A stretch of DNA of 64,000 bases, taken from UBA8514 sp034933685 (lineage in GTDB: Bacteria > Bacillota > Clostridia > Lachnospirales > Anaerotignaceae). Where the stretch lies: positions 1 to 64,000 of the forward strand of contig JAYFNB010000046.1 in assembly GCA_034933685.1 (NCBI GenBank). Reading direction: 5' to 3'. The first letter of the stretch is position 1; every line of letters starts with the position of its first letter. Positions 36,123 through 44,261 of this stretch are shown here, piece by piece. Made by a program: the position numbers and the translations under genes. Below the pieces are notes generated by a model. The model was not told the DNA's origin and made no database searches. It saw nothing but the letters and a program-made list of their open reading frames with translations.

Positions 36123-36860
36123 CTAACTATTGCGTCCGCCAAATCGACGGTCACGGTTTTGGTATTCCCAAATTGCTTGCTTAAAATCATTTTCAGTGTA
36201 ATCAGGCCATAATTTATCAGAAAAGCTAAATTCTGAGTAAGCAATTTGCCATAAAAGGAAATTGCTTACTCGCTCTTCGCCGCTTGTACGTATAACTAGT
36301 TCTGGGTCTGGCACGCCAGTTGTGTCAAGGTGCTGTTCAATAAATTCTTCTGTAATGTCCTCAGGTGCAATTTCTGCATCTTTAGTTTTTTGTGCTATTT
36401 TTTTAACAGCTCTTAAAAGTTCATCACGTCCACCATAATTTAATGCAATGTGCAAATTAAGGCCAGGTTTATCTTTTGTAATTTCCTCAAGTTTTAAAAT
36501 TTGCTGTTGAATATCATTATCCAAACGGGTTGTGTCCCCAATTATGTTTACTTTTACTTTGCGTTTTTGGGCGGAACGGATATGTTCCTTCAAGTACTTG
36601 CGAAGTAAATCCATAATTCCGGTAACCTCATCTTCGCTGCGCTTCCAGTTTTCAGTGGAAAATGCATAAGCTGTAATGTGCATAACACCCAATTCTTCTG
36701 CCACATTTAAAATGTTCTCAAGGGTATCTGCTCCTGCTTTATGACCAGCTTTTTTGGGCAAATTTCTTTTTTTTGCCCATCTGCCATTTCCATCCATAAT
36801 GATTGCAATATGCTTTGGCATATTGTTCATGTCTAATTCAATTTTTTCTTTTGTGCCCAC
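36123..36860 (-). CDS. uppS: Isoprenyl (undecaprenyl diphosphate) synthase
   Basis: This 245-residue cis-prenyltransferase extends farnesyl diphosphate to the C55 carrier for cell-wall precursors. IAIIMDGNGRWA (about 19-30) holds the catalytic Asp, and the C-terminal RTSGEERVSNFLLWQ region binds the pyrophosphate. The start is GTG at 36860, with GGAGG 9 nt upstream. It uses isoprenoid units made through dxr and ispG in the same block. A terminator-like hairpin separates it from frr. Confidence 0.96.
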   Translation of the reverse strand: MGTKEKIELDMNNMPKHIAIIMDGNGRWAKKRNLPKKAGHKAGADTLENILNVAEELGVMHITAYAFSTENWKRSEDEVTGIMDLLRKYLKEHIRSAQKRKVKVNIIGDTTRLDNDIQQQILKLEEITKDKPGLNLHIALNYGGRDELLRAVKKIAQKTKDAEIAPEDITEEFIEQHLDTTGVPDPELVIRTSGEERVSNFLLWQIAYSEFSFSDKLWPDYTENDFKQAIWEYQNRDRRFGGRNS

Positions 36861-36880
36861 GTTAAATTGCCTCCATTAAG

Positions 36881-36905
36881 AAAAAGCCCCTTAATTTTAA
36901 GGGGC
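36881..36905 (-). terminator. Hairpin between frr and uppS
   Basis: GCCCCTTAA (36886-36894) and TTAAGGGGC (36897-36905) are exact complements. On the minus strand they are followed by TTTTTC. Because no clear promoter follows before uppS, this may be an incomplete terminator that lowers downstream expression. Confidence 0.7.
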
Positions 36906-36913
36906 ATAATTTT

Positions 36914-37468
36914 TTATACTGAAAGAATGTCCTTACATTTAGCTTCAGATTTTTTTTCTATTTCAGAAGTGAATTTGTCAGTAAGCTTCTGAATTTCGTC
37001 TTCCATTGTCTTTAAATCGTCTTCAGAAATTTCCTTAGCTTTTTCAGCTTTTTTAAAAGAGTCAATAGCATCACGGCGAATATTACGAATAGCCACCTTA
37101 GCATCTTCAGCTTTTTTCTTAACCTCTTTTGTAATTGAAACACGGCGTTCTTCTGTAAGCTCTGGGAAAACAAGGCGAATAACTTTTCCATCATTACCAG
37201 GGTTAATGCCTAAGTCTGATGTATTAATTGCTTTTTCAATTGCTTTAATTAGGGTTGCATCCCATGGCTGAATTTGAATGAGTCTTGCTTCTGGAACAGA
37301 AATATTTCCAACCTGATTAATTGGTGTAGGTGTTCCATAGTAATCAACGGTAATCCTGTCGAGTACGTGAGGGTTCGCGCGTCCCGCCCTAATTGTTGAA
37401 TACTCATTTTCAAGGTTTGCAACAGTTTTCTTCATTTTCTCTTCAAACACTGCCGTCTTTTCTGACAT
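36914..37468 (-). CDS. frr: Ribosome recycling factor
   Basis: This 184-residue protein splits post-termination ribosomes together with EF-G. It shows the full conserved core (RAGRANPHVLD, YYGTPTPINQ, RLVFPELTEERR, VAIRNIRRDA) and normal length. ATG follows AGGAGG. It lies 48 bp after pyrH, the standard order. Confidence 0.98.
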   Translation of the reverse strand: MSEKTAVFEEKMKKTVANLENEYSTIRAGRANPHVLDRITVDYYGTPTPINQVGNISVPEARLIQIQPWDATLIKAIEKAINTSDLGINPGNDGKVIRLVFPELTEERRVSITKEVKKKAEDAKVAIRNIRRDAIDSFKKAEKAKEISEDDLKTMEDEIQKLTDKFTSEIEKKSEAKCKDILSV

Positions 37469-37516
37469 AAAAATTCCTCCTAAGTATTAAAAGCTTATAA
37501 TAATAGTAAGCCCTTC

Positions 37517-38221
37517 TTATATTGTGACAATTGTTCCGATTTTTTCTCCGCCTACGGCACGGATAATGCTATTTTCATCGTTTAAACCAAAGATAACAAC
37601 AGGTATTTTCTGCTCAAAACAAAGTGATGCTGCTGTTAAATCAATAACTTTAAGATTATTTTTAATAATATCTTCACATTTTATTTCATCAATTTTCTTA
37701 GCATTAGAATTTTGTGCTGGGTCACTATCATAAACGCCATCAATATTTTTAGCAAAAAATAAGCCATCAACCTCAAGCTCTGCACCGCGAAGAGCCGTTA
37801 TTGTATCTGTTGAAAACATTGGATGACCAAGTCCACCTGCAAAAATAACAACTTTTTTGTTGGAAAGATGCTCTAATGCACTGTCTTTAGAAAATTCTTC
37901 GGTCATTGTACCACATTTAAACGGCGTCTGCACAACTGCACCAATCCCTTGCTGTCTTAAAAAATCTGCTACATAAATGGCATTCATAACAGTGGCAAGC
38001 ATACCAATTTGGTCTGCTTTGGTTCTGTCCATCTGAGAGTCTGCGCTTCTGCCTCTCCAAAAATTTCCACCACCAATAACCAAAGTAACTTGTGTTCCCT
38101 TATCCATTATTGCTTTAATTTGGGAAACTATGCCTTTTATAACGTAGTTATCAAAATTAGCGCCAACTTTTTCGCCTGCAAGTGCTTCTCCGCTTAGTTT
38201 AAGCACAATTCTTTTATACAT
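37517..38221 (-). CDS. pyrH: UMP kinase
   Basis: This 234-residue amino-acid-kinase-fold enzyme phosphorylates UMP to UDP. LKLSGEAL (about 6-13), IGGGNFWRG and the GTMTEEF/AGGLGHPMFSTD segments are typical. The frame continues to 38269, but ATG at 38221 follows AAGGAGG at 9 nt. It heads the block here: rpsB and tsf, the usual upstream neighbours in many Firmicutes, are absent, and the next genes belong to a different unit. Confidence 0.97.
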   Translation of the reverse strand: MYKRIVLKLSGEALAGEKVGANFDNYVIKGIVSQIKAIMDKGTQVTLVIGGGNFWRGRSADSQMDRTKADQIGMLATVMNAIYVADFLRQQGIGAVVQTPFKCGTMTEEFSKDSALEHLSNKKVVIFAGGLGHPMFSTDTITALRGAELEVDGLFFAKNIDGVYDSDPAQNSNAKKIDEIKCEDIIKNNLKVIDLTAASLCFEQKIPVVIFGLNDENSIIRAVGGEKIGTIVTI

Positions 38222-38276
38222 TTTAAACTGCCTCCTTGTAGCTGACACATCAAAGTTTAAGAAAGACAAAACTTTC

Positions 38277-38306
38277 CTAATAATTAATTTAACATATTTC
38301 CGTCAA
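38277..38306 (-). promoter_or_regulatory. Possible promoter of the pyrH block
   Basis: TTGACG (38306-38301), an 18-bp spacer and TATTAG (38282-38277) on the minus strand, about 55 bp ahead of pyrH. The leader then contains AAAGTTT (38252-38258) facing AAACTTT (38269-38275). Confidence 0.45.
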
Positions 38307-38394
38307 AAATTCAACCTTATAAAATAAAGTTCATCCATTACTAAAGAAATTAGGATTGAAAATTAAAATTGTAACCAAATTTTGCAATTAAAAG

Positions 38395-38428
38395 AACCCT
38401 CTTCCGCAGTATAGAACAAAAGAGGGTT
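38395..38428 (-). terminator. Terminator after the chemoreceptor gene
   Basis: AACCCTCTT (38395-38403) pairs with AAGAGGGTT (38420-38428). On the minus strand the stem is followed by CTTTTAATT. Confidence 0.75.
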
Positions 38429-38436
38429 TAAGCATC

Positions 38437-39477
38437 TTATTTTATGTTAAATAAATCCTTCAATTTAGCCGCAAGCTCAACAGAATTTTGAATTGTAGCT
38501 GCGAGCTCTTCCATAGAAGCAGATTGTTCTTCAGTAATTTCTACTGTTTTATCTGCATTTGCAACAGTTGTATTAATTTTTGCGTTAATTTGTTTATTTA
38601 ACTCTGTTATGTGAGAAGCCGTTTCTTTAGAGCTATCAGATAAAAGCTGAATTTCATTTGCAACCACCGCAAAACCTTTTCCGTCATTACCAAGCCTTGC
38701 CGCTTCTATTGCTGCGTTAAAGCCAATCAGCTTTGTTGTATTGGCAACTCTTGTTATATCCTTTAGTACCTGTTCTATCTGTTTGGTTACTACATTTATT
38801 TCATCAATTTCATTGGACAGTATTTGCTGGCTTGCTGCAATTTGCTGTGCTGATTGTGCCAATAAATCTACTGTTGCAGAAATTTGTATGAAATTTGTTG
38901 CCAAATTTCCAGATAAAGTCTCTGTTTCAAGACGCTTATACCCGTCTTGAGCCAAAGTATTTACAACAACATTTAATACCTCTGCGGCAGCATTAATATT
39001 TCTTTTATCAACGATATCTATTTTTTGCGCTGCTTCCCATAGACTGTCCTCTTGTATTCTAAGTTCTCCAGCAACTCTTTTGATTGTAACCTCATTAGGT
39101 TTACGGTCAAGTATTTGTCCGCCAAGTACTGTCCCGATGTGTTCACCCTTTATAATTATAGGAGCAGCAAAATCTATTAACCCTGCATGGCATTCACCGA
39201 TATGTGGTCTTCCGCTTCTTACTGCCATTTCACCCATTTGATTATGGCATGTAGCACATCGGCTATCCCCAAGGCTATTGCTATGTATGTAGTTACTACA
39301 AAAATCTCTGTAGTGGCTAGGGCGTGTTACTTCTTCGCCTTTTCTGTTTACAGAAACCGCAGCACAGTTCATTCCAATAGCAAAATTATCTAAAAACTTT
39401 TGCAGTGTATTAATGTCTATTACGTCCTCCATTTCAAGATATTCTAATTGAATAACCCCATCTTTAATTGATACCAT
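38437..39477 (-). CDS. Soluble chemoreceptor with PocR ligand-binding domain
   Basis: This 346-residue protein has an N-terminal PocR sensory domain (about 18-170) with its cysteines (CSNY, SRCATCH, GECHAG) and a C-terminal methyl-accepting signalling domain (about 190-346) with the hairpin tip GNDGKGFAVVANEIQLLSDSS. There is no membrane helix or HAMP domain, so it is cytoplasmic and should sense an internal small molecule. PocR domains bind hydrocarbon derivatives such as 1,2-propanediol in the founding case; the ligand here is unknown. The signalling domain is short. ATG follows AGGGGGA. Confidence 0.9.
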   Translation of the reverse strand: MVSIKDGVIQLEYLEMEDVIDINTLQKFLDNFAIGMNCAAVSVNRKGEEVTRPSHYRDFCSNYIHSNSLGDSRCATCHNQMGEMAVRSGRPHIGECHAGLIDFAAPIIIKGEHIGTVLGGQILDRKPNEVTIKRVAGELRIQEDSLWEAAQKIDIVDKRNINAAAEVLNVVVNTLAQDGYKRLETETLSGNLATNFIQISATVDLLAQSAQQIAASQQILSNEIDEINVVTKQIEQVLKDITRVANTTKLIGFNAAIEAARLGNDGKGFAVVANEIQLLSDSSKETASHITELNKQINAKINTTVANADKTVEITEEQSASMEELAATIQNSVELAAKLKDLFNIK

Positions 39478-39517
39478 AATTAATCCCCCTTGCTAATTCT
39501 ATTAAAAATAAAACTAG

Positions 39518-39543
39518 TACATATAATTTAATAATTATATGTA
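39518..39543. promoter_or_regulatory. AT-rich palindrome before the chemoreceptor gene
   Basis: Eleven-base arms at 39518-39528 and 39533-39543 are exact complements around TAAT. A TATAAT on the minus strand (39551-39546) lies next to it, so it may cover the transcription start. Function unknown. Confidence 0.3.
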
Positions 39544-39702
39544 TAATTATAGCATTATTTATCTTAAATATCCACTATTTTAGCAAATAAGTACAAAATA
39601 AAATTCTAAAATCCACATAAAATAACAATATATTGAATTTATTCACAAAACACACCCATTTTTTTTGTAAATAATTACCATCAATTAGCGATTGCTAATT
39701 TT

Positions 39703-40788
39703 TTATTTGTTTAATATTGTTGTTCTGTTTTTTCCAGTTGCTTTGGATTGATACATAGCTGAATCTGCTTTGTTAAATAATTCCTCGGCTGTTAAAGACG
39801 GTGTCCATGTTGCAATTCCGCAGCTTATTGTAACAGTCCCATTTATAATTTCACTTGTTTTTAATTCAAAATCTTTTCTTAACTTCTCTATAAAATCATA
39901 ACAAAGATCTTTTTCCTGCTCATTAAGGATTATTGCAAACTCCTCTCCACCAAACCTTGCAGGCAAATGATTATCGCTGCAATACTTTTTCATAAGTTCT
40001 GCCAAAGCAATTATTATTTCATCACCTACAGCATGTCCATATGTGTCATTTACTTTTTTAAAATCATCCACATCTATAATGGCTAAAGAAAATTTCTCAG
40101 TAAACCCATCCTCAACTGAGGTTTTCCTTTTTAAAGTGTTAAGAAGTGCAGTATGACCGTAAAGACCTGTTTTTTGGTCTTTATTCAGCATTTGTTGCAT
40201 TCTGATTTCATGCACATAACCTTTTACAACAAGCATATCTTTTTCTTCTTGGTAATTTATGAGTATATTGCAAACAATGTATACGGAAATCGTAAAAGAA
40301 AATGCAACCAATGCCTCTGGAATCAAATAATCATTACTTACTGAATATTTCCTGCAAATAAAAGCAAAAATCAGAAAAAGACAATTTAACAATGCAATAC
40401 GTCTAGTCATAGTTTTGTCATTAAAAATTAAGGTTGTAAAAATAGGTATGGAGAAAATACACTGTGTGACTGAAAAAAAGTTGTGAGTACATGCAATCAC
40501 CAAGCATATTACTGACATTTGTATAATCGGTATGTAGTTAATAAATATCTTTTTAGGAGAAGATATTTTTAAAAAAATATATCCTAAACATATAACCGCA
40601 CAATTAATTATTGTGGGTAATATCAAAAATTTCAAAAAATATTCTGGCAATGGCCGCAATATCAAGTTTCCTCTTGCTAGCACTAAATACATCAAAACCT
40701 CAACGGCGAACACAAAAATTGATAAGCTGACATTTGTATAAAATATCAAATATCGCCATTTGTCATAGAGTTCTTCATAATCTTTCAT
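39703..40788 (-). CDS. Diguanylate cyclase with N-terminal membrane domain
   Basis: This 361-residue protein has about five to six hydrophobic helices (about 10-190) followed by a GGDEF domain (about 200-361). The active-site signature is GGEEF in PARFGGEEFAIIL, a catalytically competent form making cyclic di-GMP. The RxxD inhibitory site normally just before it is absent (SDNHLPARF), so product inhibition at that site is not expected. ATG at 40788 with GGAG was chosen over the ATG at 40803. It lies upstream of the chemoreceptor gene on the same strand, about 225 bp away. Confidence 0.92.
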   Translation of the reverse strand: MKDYEELYDKWRYLIFYTNVSLSIFVFAVEVLMYLVLARGNLILRPLPEYFLKFLILPTIINCAVICLGYIFLKISSPKKIFINYIPIIQMSVICLVIACTHNFFSVTQCIFSIPIFTTLIFNDKTMTRRIALLNCLFLIFAFICRKYSVSNDYLIPEALVAFSFTISVYIVCNILINYQEEKDMLVVKGYVHEIRMQQMLNKDQKTGLYGHTALLNTLKRKTSVEDGFTEKFSLAIIDVDDFKKVNDTYGHAVGDEIIIALAELMKKYCSDNHLPARFGGEEFAIILNEQEKDLCYDFIEKLRKDFELKTSEIINGTVTISCGIATWTPSLTAEELFNKADSAMYQSKATGKNRTTILNK

Positions 40789-40834
40789 TTTAAATATCTC
40801 CATTTCTCAAAGAAAACCCATCTTCAGCATGAAT

Positions 40835-42199
40835 TTAAGTGTAATCATTACTTATTTTTTCATCAACAATGTCAATTGCCATTTCGTTAAAAACTGCTAT
40901 TGATTCAACCTCACTGAGGCTCTCTACACTTTTTAATTTTCTTTGAATTTGTCTTGTGCGCACGCCAACCAACTTATCAAGCTCTGCATTAGCCTGTTCA
41001 AGACGTGCCTGTGTAGCTGTAAGAACATCACCAAATTTATCGAATTCGGTTTTAACGGCGCCAAGTACATTCCACACCTCACTGCTGCGTTTTTGAATTG
41101 CAAAGGTGCGAAAACCCATCTGTAAACTGTTTAACATCGCCGCCATTGTACTTGGCCCTGCAATGTTTACCTTATACTCTTTTTGAAGTATCTCAATCAT
41201 TCCCCTATTTACAACCTCTGCATAAAGTCCCTCAAAAGGTAAGAACATTATTGCAAATTCAGTTGTATTTGGTGGGTCTATATATTTATCTCGAATGTCC
41301 TTGGCCTCATTTTTAATTGTGTTCATTAAAAGCTTTGCACAAGCCTGAATGTCATCAGGATTCCCTCTTTCATAGGCATCCCTCAGGTTAGAATAAGAAT
41401 CTCCAGGGAATTTTGAATCTATAGGAAGATATATTATTCTATCGCCTTCAGTTGGAATTTTAACTGCAAATTCCACCACGTTTTTACTGCCTTTTTTTGT
41501 TGCAATATTAATTGCATACTGTTCCTGTGCAAGAATTTCATCTAAAATTGCACCAAGCTGAATTTCGCCTAAAATACCTCTGGATTTTACATTAGTAAGT
41601 ACTTTTTTTAGATCACCAACGCCTACTGCAAGGTTTTGCATTTCCCCTAGTCCCTTATACACCTGCTCCAACCTATCATTTACAAGCTGAAAGGATTTTG
41701 TCATTCTGTCATCAAGACTTTGTTGAAGTTTTTCGTCTACAATTTTTCTCATTTCGTCCAGTTTTTTGTTATTGTCTTCCTGTAAATATGTAAGTTTTTT
41801 TTCAACAGACAAACGAATATTATCTAATTTTTGTTCGTTTTCCATAGCAAAACTTTTAAATCTCTCCTCAAACTGATTAAACTGCAAAGAAAGCCCTTTC
41901 TGCATCATTTCCTGCTTAGAATTTATATTTAAGTCCAAAGCAATAATTTTTTCTATTTGAGTATCGTTTGCAGTTTTCTCATTGTTTGCAATAATCTCGC
42001 CCAAACTTTTTATTGACTGCTGTGTAGTACTGTTCATTTCTTGACGTAAAAACCTTTGCTGTTCCTCCATATCTTTCTTAATTTCTTCAATTTTAAATAC
42101 AGAGTTATTCTTTTCACGGTTTTCTTTGTTTAAAAAAATAAAAAGTAAAATAACAAGTAAAATAATAACTGCTAAAAGAATAATTATGATTGTGTCCAT
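40835..42199 (-). CDS. rmuC: RmuC family DNA recombination protein
   Basis: This 454-residue protein has one N-terminal membrane helix (about 2-24), a long coiled coil (about 30-190) and the RmuC domain with a restriction-endonuclease-like fold (VEFAVKIP, LPIDSKFPGDSY, FLPFEGLYAEV). RmuC limits inversions at short repeats in Escherichia coli; its biochemistry is unsettled. ATG at 42199 lies close behind AGGAGG. It follows the exported hydrolase gene by 8 bp, probably in one operon with plsC. Confidence 0.93.
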   Translation of the reverse strand: MDTIIIILLAVIILLVILLFIFLNKENREKNNSVFKIEEIKKDMEEQQRFLRQEMNSTTQQSIKSLGEIIANNEKTANDTQIEKIIALDLNINSKQEMMQKGLSLQFNQFEERFKSFAMENEQKLDNIRLSVEKKLTYLQEDNNKKLDEMRKIVDEKLQQSLDDRMTKSFQLVNDRLEQVYKGLGEMQNLAVGVGDLKKVLTNVKSRGILGEIQLGAILDEILAQEQYAINIATKKGSKNVVEFAVKIPTEGDRIIYLPIDSKFPGDSYSNLRDAYERGNPDDIQACAKLLMNTIKNEAKDIRDKYIDPPNTTEFAIMFLPFEGLYAEVVNRGMIEILQKEYKVNIAGPSTMAAMLNSLQMGFRTFAIQKRSSEVWNVLGAVKTEFDKFGDVLTATQARLEQANAELDKLVGVRTRQIQRKLKSVESLSEVESIAVFNEMAIDIVDEKISNDYT

Positions 42200-42207
42200 A
42201 GTTCCTC

Positions 42208-43335
42208 CTACTTCTGGCATACGCCACAGGCGTGATATCCAGCACTAATTGCACTTTCTTTATCATCAAAATACACTCTGTTTTTTTCGTCTGGGAGATT
42301 TTTGCAATCTGGAAGATGAAAAACATGTGAATTTTTGTTGCCAATATATGTAATACTTTCAACTTCTATTTGTGTTGCTGTTTTTTCTGCTTTATCTGTA
42401 TTTTCCCATAAAGAAGTATTTTCATCTTCTGCAGGCAATTGATTTTTAAGGCTAGTTACAAATTTATCATCTACATCACTATAAGATGTGGTTATATTTT
42501 CCCCGTCACATTTTACCACAATATCTCCAACTAAATCTGTTCTAAGGACCTCTGTTGTTTTTAGTCTTTCCAAAACATCTACACTTGGACAACCATACTG
42601 GTTATCAATGCCAACGTGAATGATTGCCAATTCCGGATTTGCCTCAGCCAAAAAATCGACGCTGGAAGAAGTTTTTGAGCCGTGGTGGGCAACTTTAAGT
42701 ACATTTGCCTTTACATCCGCACCAGAGTTTAAAATATCTCTTTCGGCTTCTTTTTCAATATCCCCAGTAAACAGAAAAGTTTTTTCTCCATAAGTCATTT
42801 TAAAAACAATTGAGTTATTGTTGGCATCATTATACTTTGCAACTGGCCCTAAAATTTCAAAGTTAATATTACCAATTTCCATGTTAAACGGCTCTGTTAC
42901 TTTAATTTCCTCTACATTGTTTTCTTCCATTGCATACAGCATATTTGTATATACAGTTGTATCTATGTCAAAATCAGGCATTAACAGCCTGTCAACGTCA
43001 TAATTTGCAAGCACATATTGCATTGCACCGATATGGTCCTCATGTGGATGTGTTGCTATTGCAGCATCAATATGTTTTACACCTAGGTTATTAAGGTAGT
43101 TTAATATGTATTCTTTGTCTTCTCTATTTCCAGCGTCAACAAGAACGGTTTCACCTGTAGGAAGCATAATAAATGTGCAATCTGCTTGCCCAACATCAAT
43201 AAAATGTAACACAAGTTGACTGTCCGATTGTTTAACTTTGCCGGTCAAACCAGATTGTGCAACTGCTAAACAAGCTGTAACACAGGATGCAATTAAAGCA
43301 AATAAAATAAGCTTAATATTTTTAGTTTTTATCAT
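42208..43335 (-). CDS. Exported ComEC-like metallo-beta-lactamase-fold hydrolase with Ada-type Cys motif
   Basis: This 375-residue protein starts with an export signal whose IASC (15-18) resembles a lipoprotein cleavage site. The MBL domain follows the ComEC/Rec2 C-terminal type: HFIDVGQADC, VLVDAGN and THPHEDHIGA (zinc ligands at about 96-101), then FTGDIEKEAE and KVAHHGSKTSSS. Such domains degrade DNA or phosphodiesters. The last 40 residues (HLPDCKNL, then YHACGVC) form the small zinc-binding motif seen in Ada and in clostridial secreted nucleases. The channel part of ComEC is absent. It lies between plsC and rmuC, 4 bp after plsC. Confidence 0.9.
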   Translation of the reverse strand: MIKTKNIKLILFALIASCVTACLAVAQSGLTGKVKQSDSQLVLHFIDVGQADCTFIMLPTGETVLVDAGNREDKEYILNYLNNLGVKHIDAAIATHPHEDHIGAMQYVLANYDVDRLLMPDFDIDTTVYTNMLYAMEENNVEEIKVTEPFNMEIGNINFEILGPVAKYNDANNNSIVFKMTYGEKTFLFTGDIEKEAERDILNSGADVKANVLKVAHHGSKTSSSVDFLAEANPELAIIHVGIDNQYGCPSVDVLERLKTTEVLRTDLVGDIVVKCDGENITTSYSDVDDKFVTSLKNQLPAEDENTSLWENTDKAEKTATQIEVESITYIGNKNSHVFHLPDCKNLPDEKNRVYFDDKESAISAGYHACGVCQK

Positions 43336-43339
43336 AATA

Positions 43340-44059
43340 TTACCTCAATGGTTCTTCAACAATAGCCTGTACTTTCTCATGTATTTTAGCCAAATCCTCC
43401 TTGTCCATAGTTGCTACATCAATAGGCTTATGAATATAAAGATGTACCTCGGCAGGTGCTATGCGGTAATGACTGTTATTTTCCAGAACATCTGCGGCAC
43501 CCCTTATTGTAAATGGAACAATAGGAACTTTGGCCTTTGTTGCTAGTTTGAATGTTCCTGCCTTAAATTCTCCAATTTTTCCATCCTTGCTTCTTGTTCC
43601 TTCGGGAAAAACAATAAGGCTGTGTCCATTTTTAAGCAGCTCTATGCCTTCTAAAATTGTTTTGAGCTGTTGCTTCATATCGCCTCTATCCATAAAAAGA
43701 CAATGTATTAAATTCATCCAATCCTTAATAAGCGGAATTTTAATAAGCTCAACCTTTGCAATAAAGCCAACAGGTACATTAAGCTCTGCAAGAAGCAATG
43801 CAAAGTCAAAGTTACTTTGATGATTACCAATAAACACCACAGTTCCCATTGAAGGAATGTTTTCTCGACCATGTACGAATACTTTTGCGCCTGTGTCTTT
43901 GACTCTGTTAGCAGACCATTTCTGAACTATTTCATAAACATATTTGTCATCAAAGGATTCTTCCTTATTATTTTGAATTTTTTTCACTTTCTTAAGTTTA
44001 GGTGTTAATAAAATAAGGCTTCCTAATGCCTTAGCATAAAATTTTAAACTTCTTAACAT
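43340..44059 (-). CDS. plsC: 1-acyl-sn-glycerol-3-phosphate acyltransferase
   Basis: This 239-residue membrane-associated enzyme acylates lysophosphatidate to phosphatidate. It has the catalytic NHxxxxD motif (GNHQSNFDFA) and the substrate motif FPEGTRSKDG. A hydrophobic N-terminal segment could anchor it. The frame extends to 44089, but ATG at 44059, 5 nt after GGAGG, is better placed. It supplies the substrate of CdsA. Confidence 0.93.
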   Translation of the reverse strand: MLRSLKFYAKALGSLILLTPKLKKVKKIQNNKEESFDDKYVYEIVQKWSANRVKDTGAKVFVHGRENIPSMGTVVFIGNHQSNFDFALLLAELNVPVGFIAKVELIKIPLIKDWMNLIHCLFMDRGDMKQQLKTILEGIELLKNGHSLIVFPEGTRSKDGKIGEFKAGTFKLATKAKVPIVPFTIRGAADVLENNSHYRIAPAEVHLYIHKPIDVATMDKEDLAKIHEKVQAIVEEPLR

Positions 44060-44217
44060 GATTACCTCCATAAAAATCTTTTTTCCCATTATAACATAAT
44101 TTTAATAATAATTCTTTAAAAAATTTCTTTCTATTAATTCACCTATACTATGGGTTGATTTGTGTAAAAGTAAAAATTTTCACAACAACTACATGGAATT
44201 TTCAGCTTATACAAATA

Positions 44218-44243
44218 AAAAAGGGCGAATATTCGCCCTTTTT
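44218..44243. terminator. Terminator after the LysM esterase gene
   Basis: AAAAAGGGCGAAT (44218-44230) and ATTCGCCCTTTTT (44231-44243) are perfect complements around the centre, with U-tracts on both strands. It lies 19 bp past the stop at 44262 and would act on the minus-strand transcript. Confidence 0.85.
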
Positions 44244-44261
44244 GCAGTACTTATTAAGATC

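Noticed and set aside
39683..39700. AATTAGC/GCTAATT hairpin as terminator of the diguanylate cyclase gene
   Set aside because: The U-run is on the plus strand, whereas the gene is on the minus strand; the minus-strand tail is not U-rich, so support is too weak to list.
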